A stretch of 64,000 nt of DNA, from positions 1,612,001 to 1,676,000 of the forward strand of contig JADJOS010000001.1 of the NCBI GenBank assembly GCA_016713675.1. Direction: 5' to 3'. Positions 1-7,409 of the stretch are shown here, piece after piece. Position numbers and translations under genes: made by a program. Source of the DNA: Acidobacteriota bacterium. GTDB taxonomy: Bacteria > Acidobacteriota > Blastocatellia > Pyrinomonadales > Pyrinomonadaceae. The notes beneath the pieces are model-generated. The model worked only from the letters and a program-made list of their open reading frames with translations. It made no database searches and was not told the origin of the DNA. Positions within the stretch are counted from its first letter, which is position 1. The number at the start of each line of letters is the position of its first letter.

Positions 1-213
1 ATCGCGGGCGATGAAAAGACGAACGCTCTGGGAATTCCGGGTTTTGACGATATCGATCTCTATGTCTTCGAGCAGATCCTTAACGGTCGCTCCGGCGACG
101 AGATCACGACCGCGTTTCGAGCCGAACATGGCGAACCAACTGCTGCTCATGCGTTGGCCGAAAAGGAACAGCGAATTCGCGACTCCGTCATTTTCCAGCC
201 GTTATTGTCGTGA
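1..213 (+). CDS. C-terminal end of an unidentified protein (partial)
   Basis: Frame 1 is open from the window edge to a TGA at 211-213, giving the last 70 residues of a protein that begins outside the window. The tail is acidic and probably helical, with an AEKEQRIRDS stretch and a PLLS end. An overlapping ORF from 11 in another frame is Ser/Arg-rich and looks like a shadow. I do not recognise the family. The tRNA follows after 54 bases. Confidence 0.6.
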   Translation: MAGDEKTNALGIPGFDDIDLYVFEQILNGRSGDEITTAFRAEHGEPTAAHALAEKEQRIRDSVIFQPLLS

Positions 214-267
214 TTTGCGGCGGTTGTTTGCGGCAAAAAACAGAATAATTTAGACTAATTGAGTTAT

Positions 268-340
<73 letters not shown>

Positions 341-400
341 TACTCATTTTTCCTTATTGTCTTTCATAAGCGAAGGCGACAGCTGCTCCACTTTCAGCCG

Positions 401-1063
401 TTATTTTGTCTTACTCCACGCGGTCTGCCATTCCTTCATTTGTTTGATCTCAGATTCCTGTGCCTTTATTATGGCGGCGGCAAGCGTTTTGATCTCAGGT
501 TTTGAAGATCTTTGCAGGGCATCATTTGCCATCATCACCGCGCCCGCGTGATGCGGGACCATTTGCTTGATGAATGCAAGATCAAAATCGTTCCCGCTGA
601 CAATAGTGAGAATTTTCATGTCCATGCCTTTCATTGAATCGGCCATTCCCGGCATCTCCATATTCAACGCGGCTGCGGCACCCGGAAACCATTTATCACG
701 CCACACTTTCATCTGACCGATCTCGTTCTGCTGACTCGATATAATATCGGTCGCGAGCGTTTTGATCTCAGGGTGCAGGGCCCTGGCCGTCGCCGGACCG
801 GCCATCATAACGGCGCCTTTGTGGTGTTCGATCATCGTGTCCAAAAACTGAAGGTCGTACGCGGCCGTCGCTGCATTTGGCGAACTCTGCATCGTGTGGT
901 CCATCCCGCCGTGATCCGCACCGGGCGGAACGGTCGGGTTTTGATTAGCGTTGTGGTTCATCCCTGCGTGCGGATCGGTATTGGCAGACGGCATCTGTCG
1001 CGAGCACGAAAGGCTAAGGGCCGAGATCACCAGCAGAATGATCGTGAAGTATTGAGTTTTCAT
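401..1063 (-). CDS. DUF305 lipoprotein of the copper cluster
   Basis: A 220-residue exported protein. The signal peptide ends in a lipobox-like SLSCS around residue 20. A His/Met-rich linker (HAGMNHN, HGGMDH) follows, then two DUF305 repeats, each with an HHxGAVMMA motif (MIEHHKGAVMMA and MVPHHAGAVMMA). DUF305 proteins are ferritin-like helical bundles often found with copper resistance genes; the paired His and Met residues suggest metal binding in the periplasm. It is the last gene of the leftward cluster. Its ATG overlaps the TGA that ends the upstream DUF3347 relic (ATGA). The biochemical role of DUF305 is not established. Confidence 0.9.
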   Translation of the reverse strand: MKTQYFTIILLVISALSLSCSRQMPSANTDPHAGMNHNANQNPTVPPGADHGGMDHTMQSSPNAATAAYDLQFLDTMIEHHKGAVMMAGPATARALHPEIKTLATDIISSQQNEIGQMKVWRDKWFPGAAAALNMEMPGMADSMKGMDMKILTIVSGNDFDLAFIKQMVPHHAGAVMMANDALQRSSKPEIKTLAAAIIKAQESEIKQMKEWQTAWSKTK

Positions 1064-1190
1064 AGTATCTTCATCTTCCTTAATGTCGCCTCAACTGATC
1101 CGCGATCGAGCGTACTTTCGCTCTGGTCCAGATTGCGGTTCCGATATTTCGGAAAGCCACAAGGTATTCCAATAGGACAATTTTGCAACC
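1060..1190 (-). pseudogene. Decayed 3' fragment of a DUF3347 gene
   Basis: Translating the minus strand from 1188 gives LQNCPIG, then FPKYRNRN, then LDRGSVEATLRK before a TGA. This matches the C-terminus of the intact DUF3347 protein at 1803-2327 (LQYCPM, EIRNPYY, LDCGSVKATLK). DNA identity is visible over the GATTGCG and GAAAGCCAC stretches. An in-frame TAA lies three codons upstream, the second Cys is lost, and no start exists, so only about 43 codons remain. It sits just upstream of the DUF305 gene, which suggests an ancestral DUF3347-DUF305 gene pair. Confidence 0.75.
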
Positions 1191-1214
1191 AAAGTTAACC
1201 GACTTCCGCTACCG

Positions 1215-1682
1215 CTAAGGTTTCTTATTACTCGTTGGCACTCTATCGGGCATGTCCACGATCGACCTTCGTTTCTCGAAGGCCAGAGATGTATGTAATC
1301 CCTGCATCGACGTATCCTTACTGATGCTTCCTATGTATTTATAAGATTTTGCTTCTACACCGCTGTAAGTTTGAGGCACATAACCTGCTTTCCAGATAAT
1401 CACGGTATAAAAGCCTTTCGGTACTGAGACCGAGGCAAATCCGTTTGAATCTGTGGTTGATTTTGCAGCAACTTGACCTTTTACGGTATCGACTCCTCTA
1501 TTGCGTTCTACTCCAACTAAAAGGCTGATCTGTTTGCCGACTACAACTGTTGCACCCGATAATACCTTCTGTTTTCCGTCAACCCATTCCGTTACAGTTC
1601 CGGAGCATTTTATAGTGTCTTGAGCTGTCAAAAACAAAGATGAACACAGGCAGATTACGGTTAGCATAAGTAACTTTTTCAT
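1215..1682 (-). CDS. Secreted carboxypeptidase-regulatory-like domain protein
   Basis: A 155-residue protein with a clear signal peptide (MKKLLMLTVICLCSSLFLTA, cleavage near AQD). It is followed by one beta-sandwich resembling the carboxypeptidase regulatory-like fold: SGATVVVG, then TTDSNGFASVSVPKGFYTVIIWKAGY. Such domains are structural or binding modules and give no enzymatic prediction. The start has a strong ribosome site (GGGAGGT, 5-6 nt before ATG). A CRP/FNR-type dyad and a -10-like box lie upstream, so it probably begins its own transcription unit. Its place inside the copper cluster suggests an envelope role in metal stress (inference). Confidence 0.8.
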   Translation of the reverse strand: MKKLLMLTVICLCSSLFLTAQDTIKCSGTVTEWVDGKQKVLSGATVVVGKQISLLVGVERNRGVDTVKGQVAAKSTTDSNGFASVSVPKGFYTVIIWKAGYVPQTYSGVEAKSYKYIGSISKDTSMQGLHTSLAFEKRRSIVDMPDRVPTSNKKP

Positions 1683-1731
1683 ATTGACCTCCCATGATTA
1701 AGTTCAAATTTGGAATCAATGTTGAGACTCC

Positions 1732-1780
1732 TCTCGTAAATATGGCATACAGTAAAAAAGCTAAATGTGACACCTGTCAC
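1732..1780 (-). promoter_or_regulatory. CRP/FNR-type activator site with -10 box
   Basis: GTGAC-ACCT-GTCAC at 1767-1780 reads TGTGA-N6-TCAC, the half-site form used by CRP/FNR family regulators. On the minus strand, a CATATT box at 1744-1739 would place transcription start near 1732. The dyad centre is then at about -41.5, the classic position for a class II activator. A second dyad of the same form lies at 5643-5656. Confidence 0.5.
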
Positions 1781-1802
1781 GCTTTGTTAAACGACAAGTC
1801 GC

Positions 1803-2327
1803 TCATTTGTTTGTTTTCAAAGTTGCCTTGACCGAGCCGCAATCGAGCATTTTATTGCCGTAATACGGATTGCGAATTTCTTTTTTATCCGAAAGCCACG
1901 AAGCCTTTTTCATTGGGCAATACTGCAAATACGCCTCGGTCTCATTAGCCTTAAAGCCAAATACGAGTGAATACATATTGCTCGAGAGCTTAACAAAATG
2001 GTCACGCTGGTGGACGAGGTCTTCGTTTTCCTTTATATGACTTGCATCGCTGCGGATCGAACGCGATAGCTTGTCCCACTGCGTTTTTTGAGCCGTGTTC
2101 ATTTTAGCCGCATCGACCCTATCGAGGGCAGTAAGAAGATCGTCGGATTTCAGATTCGCGGCATCGGCGTTCGAATCGACCATTGCATCTTTCAAGGAAT
2201 AGTAAGCAGTCAGTGCCGCACCGATCTGCGTTTGCACGGCCGGGTCGATCTTACCCAGGTCCTGAGCACTTACGGAAGCCGTTAGAGCGATCAACAGAAA
2301 CGTAACCAACACGAGATAGCTTTTCAT
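1803..2327 (-). CDS. DUF3347 periplasmic protein, copper cluster
   Basis: A 174-residue exported protein with a signal peptide through about residue 21 (VSAQD). The DUF3347 region begins with a helical segment (LTAYYSLKDAMVDSNADAA). It ends in the diagnostic part YCPM, then WLSDKKEIRNPYYGNKML and CGSV, where two Cys and a Met could bind metal. DUF3347 domains occur alone or fused to CusB-type adaptors of copper/silver efflux systems. The gene starts 5 nt after the multicopper oxidase stop codon, so the two are almost certainly co-transcribed. A relic of a second copy lies at 1060-1190. Confidence 0.88.
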   Translation of the reverse strand: MKSYLVLVTFLLIALTASVSAQDLGKIDPAVQTQIGAALTAYYSLKDAMVDSNADAANLKSDDLLTALDRVDAAKMNTAQKTQWDKLSRSIRSDASHIKENEDLVHQRDHFVKLSSNMYSLVFGFKANETEAYLQYCPMKKASWLSDKKEIRNPYYGNKMLDCGSVKATLKTNK

Positions 2328-2332
2328 ATTTT

Positions 2333-4429
2333 TTAGTAGTTGTAAGTGAGGCCTGCACCGAGGCCGTAGTGATTGTAATAATTGCCGGTAAGCTGCAGTC
2401 GTTTTGTAAGGATGTATCGAAAGCCAACCTCATATTCCTTGTCGGTGTTCCACATCGCATCTATTCGCAGCCGTTTTGAGAGTGGAATGTCCTCACGACT
2501 GAGCTGCAGCCGAAATTTTCCCTGCGTGGTAACCCGGGCGTCGGCCTTAACGAACATCGGCAGCGTATATTCAAACCCAAGCGTCCCAAATACCTCGTTT
2601 TCCCAGCGGTGCATCGCGTGGTTCTCTTCACGGTTGAATTCAAAACCGGCATAGATATTGAGGAACTGGGCCTTATCGATAAACCGTCCCAAGCGGTTCT
2701 CGCTTTCAAAACCATGTTTCGGATTGAAGTGAAACTTTGTCGCACCGAAGTAGTAATTGTTCATCACCATCGCGTGTCCGAAAATACCGTTCGATTGGGC
2801 CGCGACATTAAACATCGTATGCACCATCCGCTCGTCCTCTTTCTTGAAGAAATTCCAGTTCTGCTTGGTCGGTGCGACCTGTGTGTTCGGCGGTGAATTC
2901 TCATACGAAAATACGCGGCCCATTCCGGACATCATGTGATAGAGAATGTGGCAATGAAAGAACCAGTCTTTCTCCTCATTCGCGTCGAACTCGATGACGT
3001 CCTCCTCCATCGGCATAATGTCGAGAACATTTTTGAGCGGCGAATAGTCGCCCTGGCCGTTGAGAACTCGGAAAAAATGCCCGTGCAAATGCATCGGGTG
3101 CCGCATCATCGTGTCGTTGTACATCGTGATGCGAACGACTTCGCCCTTTTTGATCAAGATCTTGTCCGATTTAGAAAGCGGCTTGTCGTCCATGCTCCAC
3201 ATGTAGCGGTTCATATTGCCGGTGAGGCGGAATTTGAGCTCGCGGACCGGCTGTTTCGGGTCGAATGCCGTTTTCGTGGGCGACTTGAGCATTCCGTAAT
3301 TCAGCGTCACACGCGGCTCGGCATCGGGATTTGCCGGGTCGGGCACGGTTTCCGGATACATCACATCGTTCATATCCATCTGCTGATAGCTCATTTCCAT
3401 CTTGTGCTTGCCCATGTCGTTCATCATCTTCATTCCTTCGAAGAGTTTGAGCTTCGGCAGCACAGGAGCCGCGACCTTTTCGCCGCTGCCGAGCCAGAGC
3501 GATGTTGCTTTGGTCCGGTCCTCGGCGGTCGAGCGAAGTTCGAATGACTTGTTCTCGGGAATGGTGACGATCACATCCATCGTCTCCGCAACGGCGATCA
3601 TCATGCGGTCAACGTTGACCGGCACGACGTCCATACCGTCGCTTGCCACGACAGACAGTTGGCTGCCGGCAAACTGCACCCAAAAATACGTCGAAGCCGA
3701 GCCGTTGATGATCCGCAGGCGAACTTTGTCGCCCGCTTTGAAATCCGGCGAAGCGTCTTCCTTCTTTCCATTTGTCAGAAACGCATTGTAATAGACGTCA
3801 GACACGTCCATCGCGTTCATCCGCTGCCATTCCTGTCGAAACTTTGCTTTGAGGGCACCGGCATTTGCGGCCTCGCCGTAGCTCTGGACGGCGTCCTTTT
3901 TGATCGCATACCAATCGTTGGCATTTTTGAGCGAACGGTGAACCTCATGCGGGCTCTCGTCCGTCCAGTCGCTAAGCAGAACGGTGTAATTCGGCATCGC
4001 CGGCTCGTCGCGCTTCTTTATTATAAACGGCCCGTATAGGCCACGCTGCTCCTGTAGGTTACTGTGCGAATGGTACCAATACGTGCCGCTCTGTTTGATC
4101 GGAAAACGAAAATTATGCGTCCCGCCCGGAGCGATAGGCGTCGTCGTCAGATACGGAACGCCGTCCTGCTCGTTCGGCAGCAAGATGCCGTGCCAATGCA
4201 GCGACGATTCTTCTTTGAGGTTGTTTTTGACGTGGATCTCGGCAATGTCGCCCTCGGTAAACGTGAGCGTCGGTGCCGGGATCTGGCCGTTGATAGCCAG
4301 TGCCTTGACCGACTTGCCGGAATAGTTGACGGTCGTTTCGTCGATAGTTAATTCGTAACGAACGACGTTCTGAGCCGGCACGGCCCACACGGCGGCAAGA
4401 ATGCACGCAGAAAATAGAACGAATTTCAT
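2333..4429 (-). CDS. copA: CopA-type multicopper oxidase with C-terminal CopB-like barrel domain
   Basis: The start is placed at ATG 4429 (MKFVLFSACILAAVWAVPAQ, a signal peptide) with GGAG upstream; an in-frame ATG-proximal extension to 4504 looks non-coding. The mature protein has the cupredoxin oxidase copper motifs: HWHG (78-81), YHSHS (119-123), HPMHLHGHFF (444-453) and HCHILYH (492-498) followed by Met residues, which together make type 1 and trinuclear copper sites. The central region is Met-rich (GMKMMNDMGKHKMEMSYQQMDM), as in copper-tolerance oxidases that oxidise Cu(I) in the periplasm. Residues about 530-698 are amphipathic beta strands resembling the outer-membrane protein CopB, so CopA and CopB functions appear joined. 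Confidence 0.93.
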   Translation of the reverse strand: MKFVLFSACILAAVWAVPAQNVVRYELTIDETTVNYSGKSVKALAINGQIPAPTLTFTEGDIAEIHVKNNLKEESSLHWHGILLPNEQDGVPYLTTTPIAPGGTHNFRFPIKQSGTYWYHSHSNLQEQRGLYGPFIIKKRDEPAMPNYTVLLSDWTDESPHEVHRSLKNANDWYAIKKDAVQSYGEAANAGALKAKFRQEWQRMNAMDVSDVYYNAFLTNGKKEDASPDFKAGDKVRLRIINGSASTYFWVQFAGSQLSVVASDGMDVVPVNVDRMMIAVAETMDVIVTIPENKSFELRSTAEDRTKATSLWLGSGEKVAAPVLPKLKLFEGMKMMNDMGKHKMEMSYQQMDMNDVMYPETVPDPANPDAEPRVTLNYGMLKSPTKTAFDPKQPVRELKFRLTGNMNRYMWSMDDKPLSKSDKILIKKGEVVRITMYNDTMMRHPMHLHGHFFRVLNGQGDYSPLKNVLDIMPMEEDVIEFDANEEKDWFFHCHILYHMMSGMGRVFSYENSPPNTQVAPTKQNWNFFKKEDERMVHTMFNVAAQSNGIFGHAMVMNNYYFGATKFHFNPKHGFESENRLGRFIDKAQFLNIYAGFEFNREENHAMHRWENEVFGTLGFEYTLPMFVKADARVTTQGKFRLQLSREDIPLSKRLRIDAMWNTDKEYEVGFRYILTKRLQLTGNYYNHYGLGAGLTYNY

Positions 4430-4541
4430 TGAAAGTACATCTCCGTCGGGCATGGCAAACGCGCACGCCGATACAAGCGCCGACGCGTCGAGGCCTCGAC
4501 GCAAATAGCTGTCGGGGCCTCACGCGTTCGATCGTCAGTAA

Positions 4542-5078
4542 TTAGATCGCCGGAGCGTCTTTCTTTGCTTTTCCGTGTGCACAACAAGGGCATGAGCATC
4601 CGCTCTTGCCGTCGGCCGTGGCGGCCATGTTCTTGTGCATTTCGTGGGTCTTCGGATCCATGCTCTTCATGTCTTTCATGTCATGAGCCTTTCCGTCTTT
4701 CATCATCGGGCACGAATGATCGCCGTTAGCGGCCATCTTGCTGTCATGCTTCATGCCTTCCATATTGCCGGACATTTTGTGATCGGCACCGGCTTTCATC
4801 ATCGGGCACGAATGGTCGCCATCGGCGGCCATTTTGCCATCCTTCATCATCGGGCACGAGGCACCGTCTCCCTTGCAGCAGCAGCCTTCGTGCTTGTCGG
4901 CAGCTCCGGTCTTTGCGGCAGCGTTCTTGTCTTTCATCGGACACGAATCACCGCTGCAGCAGCAGCAAGAAACGGCGGCTGAGGTATCAACTGTAGATGT
5001 AGTATTGAGAGCGTAAACTGCGACTGCGAGCCCGAGGACCATCGTCGCGGCGAGAGCGATAAATATATTCCTTTTCAT
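4542..5078 (-). CDS. Exported Cys/Met/His-rich metal-binding protein
   Basis: A 178-residue protein with an N-terminal signal or anchor (about 1-24). The rest is almost entirely metal-ligand sequence: 15 Cys, many Met and His. There is an SCCCC run, a GCCCKG run, four SCPM boxes (three extended to SCPMMK), two nearly identical KMAA(D/N)GDHSCPMMK units and a final GCSCPCC. I know no named family that fits. The composition resembles a periplasmic metallothionein-like copper sponge (inference). It lies directly upstream of the multicopper oxidase and has its own ribosome site (CGGAG). Isolated SCPM motifs also occur in heavy-metal-binding domains of Cus systems. Confidence 0.85.
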   Translation of the reverse strand: MKRNIFIALAATMVLGLAVAVYALNTTSTVDTSAAVSCCCCSGDSCPMKDKNAAAKTGAADKHEGCCCKGDGASCPMMKDGKMAADGDHSCPMMKAGADHKMSGNMEGMKHDSKMAANGDHSCPMMKDGKAHDMKDMKSMDPKTHEMHKNMAATADGKSGCSCPCCAHGKAKKDAPAI

Positions 5079-5173
5079 TGCAATTCTCCGTAAGTATAAC
5101 TAAACAAATGGTGTAAATACGCACAAATGCGCGCAAGAACGAACATAAGAAGGGCTCTTACGCATTTGTTCGA

Positions 5174-5605
5174 TCAAATACGGAAAACACAATTTCGCAG
5201 ACGGGTGCTGCGTTGGTCCAGCGGAGGCGGACGATAGACGCGTTCGACGACGCGATTTGAGGAAAAGGTGCGAAACAGTTCAATCGGCGTGACCGTTGCC
5301 GAAGCAACTACGACCGTATCGGCAAACGCGATGATCCCGCGTTCTTCGACCGGAGCCGCGATCATGCTCACGGGCATTGTGCAGCAAGCCGCCGCTTTGG
5401 CAGATGCACGATCATTATCTTTTGTCGGCGGTTTTGCTTGTTTCTTGTGATGCTCGCAATGCGAAGGCATCGCCGCCAATGCTAAGGGAGCGGCCTTGGC
5501 CGATTGGCTGCAATATGTCAAACACATTGCTCCGCCGAGATTCATGCAGACAAAGGCAATTACGAATCGAGTGACCAAGGTCGAGTTTTTTCGTAATAAC
5601 CACAT
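5174..5605 (-). CDS. Small exported Cys/His protein heading the copper cluster
   Basis: A 143-residue protein with an N-terminal hydrophobic helix (about 11-36). Cys and His follow in CLTYCSQ, SHCEHHKKQ and AACCTMP, and an Arg-rich tail ends the protein. Small proteins of this layout often sit at the front of copper resistance operons, but I cannot name a family. No Shine-Dalgarno sequence precedes ATG 5605. The inferred transcription start at about 5608 would make the message leaderless. The Cys-Cys and His pairs suggest a metal role (inference). Confidence 0.65.
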   Translation of the reverse strand: MWLLRKNSTLVTRFVIAFVCMNLGGAMCLTYCSQSAKAAPLALAAMPSHCEHHKKQAKPPTKDNDRASAKAAACCTMPVSMIAAPVEERGIIAFADTVVVASATVTPIELFRTFSSNRVVERVYRPPPLDQRSTRLRNCVFRI

Positions 5606-5607
5606 AA

Positions 5608-5656
5608 CGTAATCAGTCTACACCGAATTAGCCTCGGAGAGTGTGACTTGCGTCAC
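5608..5656 (-). promoter_or_regulatory. Second CRP/FNR-type site, copper cluster promoter
   Basis: GTGAC-TTGC-GTCAC at 5643-5656 (TGTGA-N6-TCAC) has the same form as the site at 1767-1780. It lies within the last codons of the DUF3010 gene. At the same offset as in the other site, the minus strand carries TAGACT (5620-5615), a 4/6 match to a -10 box, with transcription start predicted near 5608. Confidence 0.45.
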
Positions 5657-6095
5657 TAATATTTTTTGATTTTACAAAACAACCGGTCATCAAGCAATAG
5701 GCGGCCCCGTATGCCTCGTGCTGGTATTTGGCGATCGGCAGTTCGGCAAATTCGATATTTGCGGCCGACATCGCTTTTCGGATCGTCGCCGGCGAGAGGA
5801 TCACTACCTCCTGGCGGCAGATTTGGATCAGGCCCTCGAGTTTGAACGTGATCGTGCCTCCTTTCATCCTGCCCTTTGACAGGCGTTCACGGATGGCAAC
5901 GTTATCGATATGCTGATCGTCAAAAAACCTTTGGATCGCGACGTGAAATTCCTTTACCTCGGATTGATCCTTTGGCTCGCCAATGCCAATCCGTGTGATC
6001 TCGGTTTCGATCAGCTCAAAATCTGCTCCATGCCCATCGAGGATCACAAGGCGGGCTTCGTTCTTATCGAGGTCGATACCGCATATTCTCGCCAT
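5628..6095 (-). CDS. DUF3010 family protein
   Basis: A 155-residue cytosolic protein starting MARICGIDLDKNEARLVIL, a strand-loop-strand typical of the RNase H/resolvase-like fold (Gly-Ile-Asp then an acidic pair). It continues through IRERLSKGRMKGGTITFKLEGLIQ and ends in CLMTGCF. This matches the DUF3010 family in length and pattern; its function is unknown. The 3' end carries the promoter dyad of the copper cluster. It reads in the same direction as ychF upstream with a 50-nt gap, so the two may share a transcript. Confidence 0.82.
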   Translation of the reverse strand: MARICGIDLDKNEARLVILDGHGADFELIETEITRIGIGEPKDQSEVKEFHVAIQRFFDDQHIDNVAIRERLSKGRMKGGTITFKLEGLIQICRQEVVILSPATIRKAMSAANIEFAELPIAKYQHEAYGAAYCLMTGCFVKSKNISDASHTLRG

Positions 6096-6145
6096 GACCT
6101 TAGTTTACGCGTATGCGGAGAGAACACCAACGATCTGAAAACAGC

Positions 6146-7249
6146 CTAGACATTAAATCTAAAATCCACCACATCGCCATCCTGCATGATGTACTCTTTG
6201 CCTTCGAGGCGGGCGAGGCCTTTTTCGCTGGCGGCTTTACGAGAGCCGCAGGCAACGAGGTCGTCGTAGCCAATGATCTCGGCGCGGATAAAACCGCGTT
6301 CGATGTCGGTGTGTATCTCGCCCGCGGCGGTAGGTGCCTTTGTGCCGATCGGGATCGTCCATGCACGAACCTCTTTTTCACCTGCCGTCAAAAAACTCAT
6401 TAGCCCAAGCATGTGATACGCCGCCTTGATCAGCTCATCGACGCCGGACGACTTGAGTCCGAGGTCCTTGAGATATTCCGCACGTTCGGCAGGATCGAGG
6501 GCGACCAACTCTGCCTCGAGTTTTGCGCAAATGACAACGACATCGGCTTTTTCGGCGGCGGCGTGTTTTTTAACTGCTTGAACGTGCGGATTTGAATCCG
6601 GATCGGCGAGCGTTTCTTCGTCAACATTGGCGGCATAGATCGTCGGTTTTGACGAAAGAAAGAACCACGTCTTTACGATCGCCTTTTCGTCGTCCGTCAG
6701 GTCGGCGGCACGTGCCGGGCGGCCTTCTTCGAGGACTGGCAGTATTTTGTTGAGGATCTCAAGGTCGCGTTTCGCTTCTTTATCCGTCCCCGATTTGGCG
6801 GCGCGTTCAGCCTTGTCCTTGCGTTTCTCGGCCGAACCGAGATCGGCAAGAGCGAGTTCGATCTGGATGGTTTCGATATCGCGGATCGGGTTGACCGAGC
6901 CTTCGACGTGGATGATATTGTCGTCGTCAAAACAGCGTACGACCTGTATAACCGCGTGCGTTTCGCGAATGTTTGCGAGGAATTGATTGCCCAGACCTTC
7001 GCCCTTTGATGCACCGCGAACAAGGCCTGCGATGTCGAGAAATTCGACCGTCGCCGGCACCGTTTTCTGTGCGTTATTTAGCTTTTCAAGAACGGCGAGG
7101 CGTTCATCCGGCACGGCAACTACACCGACATTCGGCTCGATCGTCGCGAACGGATAATTCGCCGCGAGAGCAGCTTCCTGAGCGGTCAAAGCGTTAAAAA
7201 GTGTAGATTTTCCGACGTTGGGCAGGCCAACAATTCCAGCTTGTAACAT
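6146..7249 (-). CDS. ychF: YchF/Obg-like ribosome-binding ATPase
   Basis: A 367-residue P-loop protein of the standard YchF length. The G1 motif is GLPNVGKSTLFNALT (residues 7-21), switch I lies near YPFATIEPNVG, and G3 is DIAGLVRGASKGEGLGNQFL. A coiled-coil insert follows (about 130-200), with the C-terminal TGS domain (TIPIGTKAPTAAGEIHTDIERGF) and the ending MQDGDVVDFRFNV. The family prefers ATP to GTP because the G4 motif is altered, binds ribosomes and is linked to stress and redox control. Confidence 0.97.
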   Translation of the reverse strand: MLQAGIVGLPNVGKSTLFNALTAQEAALAANYPFATIEPNVGVVAVPDERLAVLEKLNNAQKTVPATVEFLDIAGLVRGASKGEGLGNQFLANIRETHAVIQVVRCFDDDNIIHVEGSVNPIRDIETIQIELALADLGSAEKRKDKAERAAKSGTDKEAKRDLEILNKILPVLEEGRPARAADLTDDEKAIVKTWFFLSSKPTIYAANVDEETLADPDSNPHVQAVKKHAAAEKADVVVICAKLEAELVALDPAERAEYLKDLGLKSSGVDELIKAAYHMLGLMSFLTAGEKEVRAWTIPIGTKAPTAAGEIHTDIERGFIRAEIIGYDDLVACGSRKAASEKGLARLEGKEYIMQDGDVVDFRFNV

Positions 7250-7347
7250 AAAGACGTTCCGTACAGACCAGTTCCAAACTTCTTATATTACATTCTGACG
7301 GCCAAATTTACCACGCAGCGGTGATCGGGGCAGCCCCACCACACAGC

Positions 7348-7388
7348 AAAAAGAGGCCGAAGCGAACGTAATGTCTGGCTTCGGCCTC
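7348..7388 (-). terminator. Intrinsic terminator of the metalloprotease gene
   Basis: On the minus strand, an 11-bp GC-rich stem (GAGGCCGAAGC/GCTTCGGCCTC, arms 7353-7363 and 7378-7388) is followed by five T (A run 7348-7352). It lies about 20 nt past the stop codon of the gene at 7410. Confidence 0.9.
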
Positions 7389-7409
7389 AACAGGGTTACT
7401 CCTCAGGAA

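Noticed and set aside
2936..3547. A 203-codon plus-strand ORF
   Set aside because: It is antisense to the multicopper oxidase; its His and Val richness comes from the complement of Met/Asp/His codons.
4542..5078. DNA tandem repeat array (CRISPR-like) in the Cys/Met-rich gene
   Set aside because: The repetition is at the protein level with varied spacing, and the frame is maintained; no direct repeat-spacer structure.
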